A stretch of DNA of 64,000 nt from UBA2779 sp965232615. Its GTDB lineage: Bacteria > Spirochaetota > Spirochaetia > DSM-2461. The DNA is taken from positions 806,001-870,000 of the forward strand of contig OZ246985.1 of assembly GCA_965232615.1 (NCBI GenBank). The letters run 5' to 3'. Positions 17,069 through 25,476 of the stretch are shown here, in pieces. The position numbers and the translations under genes are program-made. Numbering within the stretch: position 1 is the stretch's first letter; every line of letters begins with the position of its first letter. Under the pieces are notes generated by a model. It had not been told where the DNA came from and did not search any database. It saw only the letters and a list, made by a program, of their open reading frames with translations.

Positions 17069-17566
17069 ATGAATGAAAGAACAACGATTACATTGCCACA
17101 GCCCGAGGAAATAAACCGCCGAGAGAAAGAAGATGCCATGGGTGCCTATTTCATGATGTTTGCGGCTTGGGGTATTGGTTTACCCTTTCCGTTTCTTAAT
17201 CTGATTGCCGCGATTATTTATTATGGATTACACAGAGGAAAATCCCAATTTGTAGCCTTCCATGCCCTTCAGTCACTAACTTCCCAGTTTCCGGTTACGG
17301 TTGTCAACGCTGGACTCCTCTTCTGGATACTTCGAACCATTGTTAAAGAACTTTCCTACAGCCAGGAGTTTTGGGCATACACAGCATTCGCCATTGTGCT
17401 GAATCTGGCCTATATCATCACTTCCCTGGTGGCTCTGACCAGAGCATACAAAGGTAATTTCTTTTATTTCCCCATCTTCGGGCGGTGGGCATTCAATCGG
17501 TGGTACGGGCCAAACTCCTCACCCAGGGAAGATGTGCCCACCAAACCAAATCTTCCGCCGCGCTGA
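17069..17566 (+). CDS. DUF4870 domain membrane protein
   Basis: The roughly 165-residue protein has three predicted transmembrane helices and the DUF4870 hallmark LIYYGLHRGKSQFVAFHALQS-like segment after the first helix (here AIIYYGLHRGKSQFVAFHA). The start is the ATG at 17069; a GTG at 17060 would add three residues. It lies 17 bases after the DUF4389 gene, and its TGA overlaps the ATG of the M48 protease gene, so the trio is likely cotranscribed. Its function is unknown; context suggests a membrane-quality or envelope role shared with the protease. Confidence 0.8.
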   Translation: MNERTTITLPQPEEINRREKEDAMGAYFMMFAAWGIGLPFPFLNLIAAIIYYGLHRGKSQFVAFHALQSLTSQFPVTVVNAGLLFWILRTIVKELSYSQEFWAYTAFAIVLNLAYIITSLVALTRAYKGNFFYFPIFGRWAFNRWYGPNSSPREDVPTKPNLPPR

Positions 17567-18411
17567 TGATGGGATTTCGTCCGTCTGTTCTCTGGCTCAA
17601 AGATGCTGCTATATTAGCGGCATCTTTGCTTCTTATGGCAGCAGTAGGTTTGGGCTTCTCTCACATAATGGAGAGAGGGCAGGTTCCTGGAAAAAACTTC
17701 ATAGATAAAACTATACAATCCTTCCTTGACTCTATAGAGACTTCCATCCGTGCTGGGTCGGGTATACGCAATGATTGGGAAATCAGACATCTTGTGACAG
17801 TATTACAAAACCGCCTTGGAACTGGCCTTGCAGAGGTGGAGCCTGATGTGAAAATATCGGATATCCGGATTCTGGTAGTGGAATCCGATGCGATTAATGC
17901 TCTGGCCTTACCCGGAAATCTGATAATTCTCTTTACTGGTCTTATAAGGCATATGGACAATCCTGAAAATCTTGCCAGTGTACTGGCCCATGAGATAGGA
18001 CACTGTGTCAATAATGATTCTCGCAATGCCCTGCTGCGAGATCTGGGGGTCTCGTTATTAGCCGGAGTTACCGGAATGGGAAATGTTGATAGAGTAACCG
18101 AAAGACTTGTTCGTGGTGCTGTTCGTTTGAACTATGGTCGAAAAGCCGAGAAGAAGGCCGATCATTTCGCTGTCGATCTCCTTGTTGCCTCAAGAATAGA
18201 TCCTTTTTCTTTTGCTGACGCTCTAAGAAGCCTGGAAAATCTTTCAAATGCCCCGGAATGGTTTCAATATATAGACGATCATCCACGGATGGAGAAGCGT
18301 ATAAGAGACGCACAGCGTCGTGGTGAAATGGCCTCCTTGTACCAGAAAGATTTTACCCCCATTGCCATCGACTGGCTTGCCATCCAGGAAGCCCTTGATT
18401 ATTTGGAATGA
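17566..18411 (+). CDS. M48 family zinc metalloprotease, membrane anchored
   Basis: The 281-residue protein has one N-terminal transmembrane helix (about residues 13-31) and the zinc-protease motif HEIGH at 142-146, followed by the third-ligand region KAEKKADHFAVD. The domain layout matches BepA/OMA1-like M48C proteases, which trim misfolded membrane or outer-membrane proteins. I placed the start at ATG 17566, which overlaps the preceding TGA as TGATG; the adjacent ATG at 17569 is equally possible. The catalytic domain should lie in the periplasm. Neighbouring DUF4389 and DUF4870 proteins may be partners or substrates. Confidence 0.85.
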   Translation: MMGFRPSVLWLKDAAILAASLLLMAAVGLGFSHIMERGQVPGKNFIDKTIQSFLDSIETSIRAGSGIRNDWEIRHLVTVLQNRLGTGLAEVEPDVKISDIRILVVESDAINALALPGNLIILFTGLIRHMDNPENLASVLAHEIGHCVNNDSRNALLRDLGVSLLAGVTGMGNVDRVTERLVRGAVRLNYGRKAEKKADHFAVDLLVASRIDPFSFADALRSLENLSNAPEWFQYIDDHPRMEKRIRDAQRRGEMASLYQKDFTPIAIDWLAIQEALDYLE

Positions 18412-18482
18412 AATCCGGGGTCTTGAATCAATGTCGTCAAACCCGTATAGTACAATTTAGGAAATCTCCTATTTTCAATGAA

Positions 18483-18769
18483 GGGTACCTCTAAAAAACA
18501 GCTTTAGGAAATTGACGAAGTGGCGGTGCGTTCCTCGGAGCTTTGCTCCTGCGGTACGCACCTGCTTAGATTTTTTATCGATACAAGGCGGTCTGTCTGC
18601 ATACGGACACGCACAGGCAGGCAAAAGCGGAGCGTAGCTTAAGTGTTTGGCGGTGCGTTCCTCGGAGCTTTGCTCCTGTGGTACGCACCTGCTTACGTGA
18701 GCATTTTGACAACGCAGTAGCGGCAGAAAAGATCGAGTCAAGAACTAAATGGGTTTTTTAGAGGTGCCC
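18483..18769. mobile_element. short non-autonomous element, copy C (287 bp, TSD TGAA)
   Basis: This is the most complete copy. It starts GGGTACCTCTAAAAAACAGC and ends GGGTTTTTTAGAGGTGCCC, with TGAA at 18479-18482 and 18770-18773. Inside are two GGTGCGTTCCTCGGAGC blocks, each with a GGAGCTTTGCTCC hairpin, and a CTGTGCGTG/CACGCACAG-type stem. It fills the gap before gap, so the gap promoter must lie inside or to its right. Confidence 0.9.
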
Positions 18770-18801
18770 TGAACAAAAACAATATTCCAAGGAGGCCTTC
18801 A

Positions 18802-19830
18802 ATGGCTAAAGTTAGAGTTGCCTTTAATGGCATGGGCCGCATAGGTAAAAATGTTATGCGCATCATTACTTCCCAATACAACGATGAAATTGAAATCGTT
18901 GCAGGAAACGATCTGGTATCCGCATCTGAAATTGCAGCAGGTTTGCCGAAAGATTCTATTCATGGCAGATTCCCTGTCGATGTGAAGCTGATCAGTGATA
19001 ATGTCATTCAAATTGGTACTCACAAGGTAACCGTTTACGCCGAGAAGGATGCGGGAAACATCCCATGGGCAAAACACAATGTTGATGTGGTTCTGGAATG
19101 CACCGGATTCTATCTCAGTACGGACAAAGCTCAGGCTCATATCAAGGCGGGAGCCAGGAAAGTAATCATATCTGCTCCATGTAAGGATGATACCAAAACC
19201 GTTGTTATTGGTGTGAATCACGATTCACTTACTTCCAGCGACAGGATTATTTCCAATGCATCATGCACAACCAACTGCCTTGCACCGCTTACCAAGGCTG
19301 TTGATGACAGTTTCAAAGTTATAACAGGTCTGATGTGCACCACACATGCAGCTACAGCAACGCAGCGTGTACAGGATTTCTTTGGCGGAGGCAAGAACCG
19401 GGCGACAATGAACAACATTATCCCGGCCTCTACAGGTGCAGCAATCGCAGTGGGTAAGGTTCTTCCTCACCTTAACGGCAAACTCAATGGAACAGCTCTT
19501 AGAGTGCCCACTGACACTGGTTCGGTTACTGAAGTTGTTTACCTTGTTGAAGGAAAATACAGCGCTGATGAAATAAACAAAGCCGTGACTGAAAATGCTA
19601 AAAAAATCAATGCTATGTCTCTTTCAGGAAAAATTCTGGATGTGAGTGATTACTATGAATGCTCCCGTGACTGTGTCGGAGAGGCATGGAGTTCCATGGC
19701 AATTCCCGGAAATACCCGTGTGACTGAGGCTGGAGCAAACACCATGGTGAAGATGACCAGTTTCTATGACAATGAAATGGGGTACTCAACCAGAATGGCC
19801 GAGTTGGCTCAAATCTTTGCTGCGGTCTAA
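18802..19830 (+). CDS. gap: glyceraldehyde-3-phosphate dehydrogenase, type I
   Basis: This glycolytic enzyme oxidises glyceraldehyde-3-phosphate to 1,3-bisphosphoglycerate. It has the Rossmann start VAFNGMGRIGKNVMR, the catalytic SNASCTTNCLAP with Cys155, and the HAATATQRVQD and NMLIPASTGA-type segments. Asp in the GNDL turn after the second strand favours NAD. The start is well supported by AAGGAGG nine bases upstream. It is 342 residues, slightly longer than average. It is transcribed alone, with a repeat element directly upstream and a convergent ABC binding-protein gene overlapping its last codons. Confidence 0.95.
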   Translation: MAKVRVAFNGMGRIGKNVMRIITSQYNDEIEIVAGNDLVSASEIAAGLPKDSIHGRFPVDVKLISDNVIQIGTHKVTVYAEKDAGNIPWAKHNVDVVLECTGFYLSTDKAQAHIKAGARKVIISAPCKDDTKTVVIGVNHDSLTSSDRIISNASCTTNCLAPLTKAVDDSFKVITGLMCTTHAATATQRVQDFFGGGKNRATMNNIIPASTGAAIAVGKVLPHLNGKLNGTALRVPTDTGSVTEVVYLVEGKYSADEINKAVTENAKKINAMSLSGKILDVSDYYECSRDCVGEAWSSMAIPGNTRVTEAGANTMVKMTSFYDNEMGYSTRMAELAQIFAAV

Positions 19831-21387
19831 CTGTTTCCGAACAACTCCGGGTATGGTGTAGCCGGGGATGGAAGTCAGGTTCTTAAATGGATGTATATTC
19901 AAGACATTGGAGAACCATCCATCAAAGAAACGAAGGTCGATGAGATTGATCGCCGGATTATGCGCGATGGGCATAACCTGCCCGGAATGGAGCAGAATCT
20001 CTTCGGCCTCGCTCAGTTTTTCCAATCGGTCCCTGTAGGGGAGAAGTGCTGCCTCTCTGAGAAGGGAATCGTATCGAGTATTGGAAAAACCTGATTCATT
20101 GAAACTGCTGTCTGTCAGCCACATCCCAAGGAATGTCCAGGGATCCGCGTAATCCCCTGTCCATGTAAGAGTGGCAATATCGTACCCGCCACGTTTTATG
20201 GAATCATAGTAATTGGGGTGGGGGATGCTTTCGATAAAAACTTCCAACCCCAGCTCTTTCTGCCAGATGGGCATCATATAATTGACAGCAATATCCTCTG
20301 ATGGAATCCTGATTGTAAGGGATGGCAGTCCCTGTCCGTCAGGATAACCTGCTTCATCCAGAAGTTTCATTGCCTGCATTCTACGTTCATCAACCGGGGG
20401 GTAACCGGCGTCAGCAGGAGGGTAGTCCGGGATGGGGGGAACAAGACTTGCCCCTGGAATGAGCTGCTGACCGCGGATTTCTTCCCAGGGGAGGAGTAGT
20501 GACAGGGCACGGCGGACTTTTTCATTCGACCAGGCTTCATTCCTGTTTGAAAAATAATAATAAGTAGTAGAAAACGAGGGTGAAGTCACAAGAGATTCCT
20601 GTTTCCCGAGGGCCAATAAATTGATACCGGATATTACCCAGTCTATTTCAAACCGGTTAAATTCAGCCATTATTTTATCAGAATCATCGTTGAATAAAAG
20701 TTGCAATTCATCAATTCCAATGTTTTCGGCATCCCAGTAATATGGGTTTTTTGTCAGGATGACTTCCTCAGAATTTCGAGTCTTAATTATATACGGACCA
20801 TTAACCGGTACTGAGGTAACTTTCGACCAGTCGACTGTATTTCGATAAACTTTGTGTACGGGAACGAAACTGAAATGACATAGAATGGACAGAAATTGAG
20901 GTGATGGGTGCTTGAGTCTGACGACCAGTGTCCGACTGTCAGGTGTTTCAATTCCAAGCCCATCAGGCCCGGCAATACCGGTCCGGTATTCATAAGCTCC
21001 TGCAAGGTCGTCCAACAATGATGCATACTCAGCCCTGGTGTCAGGCGATAATAAGTGAATCCATGATTCTTTAAAATCATTAGAGGTGATTATCTCACCA
21101 TGACTCCAATGCAATCCATTTCTCAAGTGGAATGTGATGGTTAAGCCATCTTCAGAAATTGACCACGACTCGGCAGCACCCGGGACAGGCTTCAAAGTCG
21201 CTGGATGGAAAATTGTTAAACCTTCATACAGAGCCGTAAAGATCTGTGCCTCAGAAGTGGTATAGGCATGATGGGGATTCCAACTGATCCGGTGAGTGCC
21301 GAACTGCACAGAAAAACTCGTTGAGTCCGACCAGATGCTGTGAGAAATGCACCAAAACACTGAAAGTATGAAAAAATATCTTTTCAT
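19786..21387 (-). CDS. ABC transporter substrate-binding protein, family 5 (OppA/DppA type)
   Basis: The 533-residue exported protein would deliver peptides or a similar solute to an ABC importer. MKRYFFILSVFWCISHSIWS is a signal peptide, with no lipobox cysteine. The family 5 pattern is clear: LYEGLTIFHP near the start, AESWSISEDGLTITFHLR, then NDFKESW, VNGPYII and the long C-terminal lobe with YPDGQGLP and a terminal NVLNIHPFKN. I used the ATG at 21387, as the upstream 17 codons have no signal-peptide character. No permease or ATPase is next to it, so it may serve a remote transporter. The stop falls inside gap, overlapping it convergently by 45 bases. Confidence 0.85.
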   Translation of the reverse strand: MKRYFFILSVFWCISHSIWSDSTSFSVQFGTHRISWNPHHAYTTSEAQIFTALYEGLTIFHPATLKPVPGAAESWSISEDGLTITFHLRNGLHWSHGEIITSNDFKESWIHLLSPDTRAEYASLLDDLAGAYEYRTGIAGPDGLGIETPDSRTLVVRLKHPSPQFLSILCHFSFVPVHKVYRNTVDWSKVTSVPVNGPYIIKTRNSEEVILTKNPYYWDAENIGIDELQLLFNDDSDKIMAEFNRFEIDWVISGINLLALGKQESLVTSPSFSTTYYYFSNRNEAWSNEKVRRALSLLLPWEEIRGQQLIPGASLVPPIPDYPPADAGYPPVDERRMQAMKLLDEAGYPDGQGLPSLTIRIPSEDIAVNYMMPIWQKELGLEVFIESIPHPNYYDSIKRGGYDIATLTWTGDYADPWTFLGMWLTDSSFNESGFSNTRYDSLLREAALLPYRDRLEKLSEAEEILLHSGQVMPIAHNPAINLIDLRFFDGWFSNVLNIHPFKNLTSIPGYTIPGVVRKQLDRSKDLSQLGHSG

Positions 21388-21467
21388 TGGAAGAACAATG
21401 TTGCCATGAAGAGTTATTTCTGGCAACAGGTATGACACGACACCAGAAAATTTGTTAGCATAGGTCC

Positions 21468-23366
21468 ATGATTATTGTACTAAAAAAAAATACTACTGAC
21501 AAAGAAAAAGAATTCCTTATTCACTTCCTTAATGAGAATGGTTTTCGGGTCCGAGAGATTACAGAGGAAAATGGAACAATTCTAGGTGCCGTTGGGAATT
21601 TGAATATTGATCATCAGGCTGTGGCAAATATTCCAGGTGTTGCCCAGGTTATCCCTATAAGTAAACCATATAAAATGGCTTCCCGGCAATTTCATCCCCA
21701 GGATTCCATCATCAGTGTGAAATCCTTGAAGATTGGCGGCTCCCGTATAGTCATCACAGCAGGGCCATGTGCTGTGGAATCCAGGGAACAGATATTGGAA
21801 TCAGCATGGGCAGTAAAAAAAGCCGGTGGTGTGATGCTTCGGGGGGGAGCATATAAACCGCGTACCTCACCATATTCATTTCAGGGTCTTGGAGTTGAAG
21901 GATTGGAGTATTTGCAGGAAGCTGGTGAAGTAACAGGTTTACCAACTGTTTCTGAAGTTGTGTCTCCCAACGATGTTGAACGAATGAGCAGGTTCATTGA
22001 TGTTTTTCAAATTGGCACCCGGAATATGCAGAATTTTGAATTGCTCAAGACGGTGGGATCTGCTGGAATGCCAGTGATCCTGAAGCGTGGTTTGGCCTCA
22101 ACCATTGAAGAATGGCTTATGGCGGCTGAATACCTACTGGCATCGGGAACAGATGATGTGATTCTCTGCGAACGGGGTATACGAACCTTTGGGCGGAGTA
22201 CCCGCAACACTCTGGATATTTCCGCCATACCCGTTATTCGTGAACTCACTCATCTGCCAATCATTGTCGACCCCTCCCATGCTACAGGGATAAGGGACAA
22301 AGTTCCTTCCATGGCCCTGGCCAGTATTGCTGCCGGAGCACATGGCCTTATAGTGGAAGTTCATCCCGATCCGGATAAGGCAATAAGTGATGGAGCACAA
22401 ACTCTCTGGCCGCAACAATTTGATAAGCTATTAAGAGATGTGGAAGCTCTGTGCCCTACAGTGGGAAAGGAACTCGCCCGGTTGCCGGAACGACATCAAA
22501 GAGATCTTTTTCAATCTCATGAGGATAGAAAAGGCCGAGGTAATCTGCCTGAAGTTGTTTTTCAGGGTGAACGGGGAGCCCACAGCGAACGGGCCATCAT
22601 GAATTACTTTCCGGAGGGAGATGTGCAGCCAGTGGCCCTGCACACATTTGAAGAAGTCTTCAACTCCGTTCTGTCCAGAAAAGCTTCCTGGGGAATGATA
22701 CCTGTCGAGAACTCCCTGGCAGGCAGTGTCCTGGAGAATTACGATTTGCTGACCCGATACCCGGATGTAAAAATTGTTGGGGAAATAAAAATCAGGATTC
22801 AGCACAACCTCATTGCTCTGCCCGAAGGCAATGAATCACAGATTAAAAAAGTCTACTCCCACCCCCAGGCTCTTTCCCAGTGCGAAAAATTTCTCCGTGA
22901 GAAAAAATGGGATGTCATTCCCTACTTTGACACGGCCGGGGCTGCTGCCATGGTGCACCGTGAGCAGGATGCCTCACTGGCGGCCATCGCCAGCAGGGAA
23001 GCTGCGGACTACCACAAATTGAAAATTCTTGCCGAAAATATTGAAGCTAATCCACGTAATTACACTCGTTTCGCCATTATTGCTCATCTGGATACTCCTG
23101 TACCGGAACATACGGACAAAGTATCTTTTATATTCACATTGAAGAGTCATGTCGGTTCTCTAATAGACGGCCTTGACATCCTCAAGGAATATGGGGTCAA
23201 CATGACCAGGCTGGAATCCAGACCCATTGCCGGCCAGCCCTGGAACTACATGTTCTATATTGATGCCATGCTCCCGGAAAATCCGTTAGATTTTGAAAAA
23301 GTTGAGAAAGCACTCCAGGAAGTAACAGAGGATTATCGTTGCCTTGGGACATACCGGGCCGTTTAG
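21468..23366 (+). CDS. fused DAHP synthase (type I-beta) and prephenate dehydratase with ACT domain
   Basis: One 632-residue chain carries the first shikimate-pathway enzyme and the phenylalanine-branch enzyme. Residues about 1-72 form the ferredoxin-like regulatory domain of Thermotoga-type DAHP synthases. Residues about 85-345 are the DAHP synthase barrel (GPCAVES, RGGAYKPRTSPYSFQG, RGL, VDPSHATG). Residues about 363-540 are prephenate dehydratase (FQGERGAHSERAI, PVENSLAGSV, and the catalytic TRF in NYTRFAII). Residues about 550-628 are an ACT domain with the ESRP motif. There is no chorismate mutase segment. Feedback by phenylalanine through the ACT domain is expected. The gene overlaps none upstream, and an RNB gene starts 10 bases after it. 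Confidence 0.92.
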   Translation: MIIVLKKNTTDKEKEFLIHFLNENGFRVREITEENGTILGAVGNLNIDHQAVANIPGVAQVIPISKPYKMASRQFHPQDSIISVKSLKIGGSRIVITAGPCAVESREQILESAWAVKKAGGVMLRGGAYKPRTSPYSFQGLGVEGLEYLQEAGEVTGLPTVSEVVSPNDVERMSRFIDVFQIGTRNMQNFELLKTVGSAGMPVILKRGLASTIEEWLMAAEYLLASGTDDVILCERGIRTFGRSTRNTLDISAIPVIRELTHLPIIVDPSHATGIRDKVPSMALASIAAGAHGLIVEVHPDPDKAISDGAQTLWPQQFDKLLRDVEALCPTVGKELARLPERHQRDLFQSHEDRKGRGNLPEVVFQGERGAHSERAIMNYFPEGDVQPVALHTFEEVFNSVLSRKASWGMIPVENSLAGSVLENYDLLTRYPDVKIVGEIKIRIQHNLIALPEGNESQIKKVYSHPQALSQCEKFLREKKWDVIPYFDTAGAAAMVHREQDASLAAIASREAADYHKLKILAENIEANPRNYTRFAIIAHLDTPVPEHTDKVSFIFTLKSHVGSLIDGLDILKEYGVNMTRLESRPIAGQPWNYMFYIDAMLPENPLDFEKVEKALQEVTEDYRCLGTYRAV

Positions 23367-23376
23367 GATCAAATCA

Positions 23377-25263
23377 ATGGCATTACTGAAAAACAGTCTG
23401 GTTCTCTACAAGCAAGCCCCCGCACTTATCATTGAAACTGGGGAAAAACTGGAGCTGGCCCTTAATGGGGGCAAAAGCCGGAGTGTTCGGATAAAAGATG
23501 TTGTGCTGCTTCATCCAGGACCTGTTCCTGCATTTCCTGATCTGGAAAAAGAAGCACCTGAAGGACAACCCGAGGAGGCATGGAAACTGCTTCAAGATGA
23601 ATCTCCCAGCCTGAGTGAGTTGGCGGAACTTGTCTACGGAGAGTTTACACCATCCACTGCCTGGCTGTCGTTCAAACTTCTCAATCGGACTCCCTGGTTC
23701 AAAGGAACACCGGAGTCCATTGAAGTTGTTGATGCAGAAAGTGTCGCACAACGTATTCGAATGGAGGAAGAAAAAAAAGCAGCAGAACAGCAGTGGATGG
23801 ACTTCATTGAACGGTTCAAGCAAAAGAAGATCAATCCTGAAACGGATGAATTCTTCCTGAGAGATTTAGAAATGTTTGCCCTGGGCCGAAGCAAGGGATC
23901 TCGCATTCTTAAAGCTCTTAATAAAAATCAAACCCCTGAAAATGCCCATAGAGTTATGATCGACTACCATGTCAAGACTGATATCTGGAATCCTCATCCC
24001 CTGCGGCTTGAATTACCCATGGATGTTCCCAATTATTCTCTTGCAGAGTTTCCCTTTGATGAACGAATGGATCTTACCAATGTGGAAGCTTTTGCTATTG
24101 ACGATGAAGAAACTGAGGACCCAGACGATGCCTTAGCCTGGGATGGAACAAAACTATGGGTCCATGTTGCTGATGTTGCTGCATTATTCCCCCCCAACTC
24201 CTCGGTCGATCAAGCTGCCCGGGAAAGGGGAAGCAGTCTCTACCTGCCGGAAGTTACGATTCCCATGCTTCCACCGGTTGCTGCAAAACTTCTCGGGTTG
24301 GGACAGAATGAGACATCACCTGCAATGTCTTATGCTTTTTCTTTTGACAGCAGCTTCAATGTTACTGAATTTTCTGTCCATCTTACTACCATACGGGTTA
24401 CCAGACTTTCATATGCTGAGGCGGATGATCGCATATCCACAGAGCCTTTTAGAATGATGAAGAAGATTACCGATGCGGCTGCCAGACGCCGGTCTGATTC
24501 AGGTGCAGTATCCATCAACATGCCGGAAGTCAAGGTCAGGGTTGACAGCAATGGCGAGATTAGCATAATCCCCATTCCTGAACTGGCCAGCAGTCAAATG
24601 GTAGCAGAAGCAATGATACTTGCAGGTTCGCATGCGGCTAAACTGTGCCTGGAGCATGATATCCCCATCCCCTTTGCAGTTCAGGTTAAAGGTGATTTCT
24701 CAGATGATGAAAATTCCCATCCTGAAAATCAATATGGGGGAAACAACGATTCGAAACATATTGATTACCTTACTGAATTCAACCGACGCCGTGGTATGAA
24801 ACGAAGCCGAATGACTTTGAAATGTGCTCCCCATGCTGGTCTGGGTCTGGAGGCGTATACTCGGGTCACCAGCCCTCTACGTCGCTACCCCGACCTGGTC
24901 GCTTCCAGGCAGATTCGTCAGTTCATTCTGGATCGAGAGATTGAATCGGAAGAATCAGTTCTTGAAGGTTTGGCTGCTTTTGAGTCCCGCATTGGCAGTC
25001 TGGTTCAAGGAGAACGGCGATCAAACTTCTTCTGGAAACTTCTCTGGCTGAAAAGGCAGAATAAATTCAGCACCGATGCATGGCTGCTTGATAAACGGGA
25101 ACGGCAGGGTTATTTCCTGATTCCAGAAATTGCCCTGGAAACACGTGTACCGATGAAGGAAGAGATGAAGCTTGGCAGTCGTGTAAAATTGAGTCTTCAC
25201 AAGGTGGATATACCAGAATCTTCTGTGCTGTTCAGGATTGAGGAATCTCAAATCAAGGGATGA
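23377..25263 (+). CDS. RNB-domain exoribonuclease (RNase II family)
   Basis: The 628-residue protein has the RNB catalytic core. AIDDEETEDPDDALAW supplies the clustered aspartates that bind magnesium, followed by VHVADVAALFPPNS, the RGSSLYLPE segment, and the C-terminal VTSPLRRYPDLVASRQI. The N-terminal 200 residues contain a small barrel and a charged helix (MEEEKKAAEQQW) but no obvious cold-shock tandem, as in the RNB proteins of spirochaetes and cyanobacteria. ATG 23377 is used because the upstream codons belong to the preceding gene. It probably shares an mRNA with the aro fusion. It would degrade single-stranded RNA 3' to 5'. Confidence 0.9.
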   Translation: MALLKNSLVLYKQAPALIIETGEKLELALNGGKSRSVRIKDVVLLHPGPVPAFPDLEKEAPEGQPEEAWKLLQDESPSLSELAELVYGEFTPSTAWLSFKLLNRTPWFKGTPESIEVVDAESVAQRIRMEEEKKAAEQQWMDFIERFKQKKINPETDEFFLRDLEMFALGRSKGSRILKALNKNQTPENAHRVMIDYHVKTDIWNPHPLRLELPMDVPNYSLAEFPFDERMDLTNVEAFAIDDEETEDPDDALAWDGTKLWVHVADVAALFPPNSSVDQAARERGSSLYLPEVTIPMLPPVAAKLLGLGQNETSPAMSYAFSFDSSFNVTEFSVHLTTIRVTRLSYAEADDRISTEPFRMMKKITDAAARRRSDSGAVSINMPEVKVRVDSNGEISIIPIPELASSQMVAEAMILAGSHAAKLCLEHDIPIPFAVQVKGDFSDDENSHPENQYGGNNDSKHIDYLTEFNRRRGMKRSRMTLKCAPHAGLGLEAYTRVTSPLRRYPDLVASRQIRQFILDREIESEESVLEGLAAFESRIGSLVQGERRSNFFWKLLWLKRQNKFSTDAWLLDKRERQGYFLIPEIALETRVPMKEEMKLGSRVKLSLHKVDIPESSVLFRIEESQIKG

Positions 25264-25265
25264 AA

Positions 25266-25287
25266 GACCGCTCCCAGGGGAACGGTC
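25266..25287 (-). terminator. hairpin terminator after tRNA-Phe
   Basis: On the minus strand GACCGTTCCC pairs with GGGAGCGGTC and is followed by TTTC. It lies seven bases past the tRNA 3' end, so it probably ends that transcript. Confidence 0.6.
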
Positions 25288-25293
25288 AATGTC

Positions 25294-25366
25294 TGCCACC
25301 GAAGAGATTTGAACTCTTGACACATGGATTTTCAGTCCACTGCTCTACCAACTGAGCTACAGTGGC
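25294..25366 (-). tRNA. tRNA-Phe (anticodon GAA)
   Basis: The minus strand folds into a normal cloverleaf. The acceptor pairs GCCACTG with CGGTGGC, the D-arm is GCTCAGTTGGTAGAGC, the anticodon loop CTGAAAA reads GAA, and the T-arm loop is TTCAAAT. The gene does not encode CCA. It stands alone between the RNB gene and a minimal repeat element. Confidence 0.97.
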
Positions 25367-25407
25367 ACATCGGATGTGAAACTACTACAATGAACTGGTT
25401 TTGTCAA

Positions 25408-25441
25408 GGCAACCTCCAAAAATGGTTTTTTTGAGGTGCCC
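25408..25441. repeat. minimal repeat-family hairpin (copy D)
   Basis: The two ends of the element family are joined almost directly, from GGCAACCTCCAAAAATGG to TTTTTTTGAGGTGCCC. The result is a near-perfect hairpin with a T run that could end transcription of icd from the other side. No target duplication is visible. Confidence 0.65.
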
Positions 25442-25476
25442 AACAGTAAATCCGTGGAGCTGCTTTGCCAGTTCGC

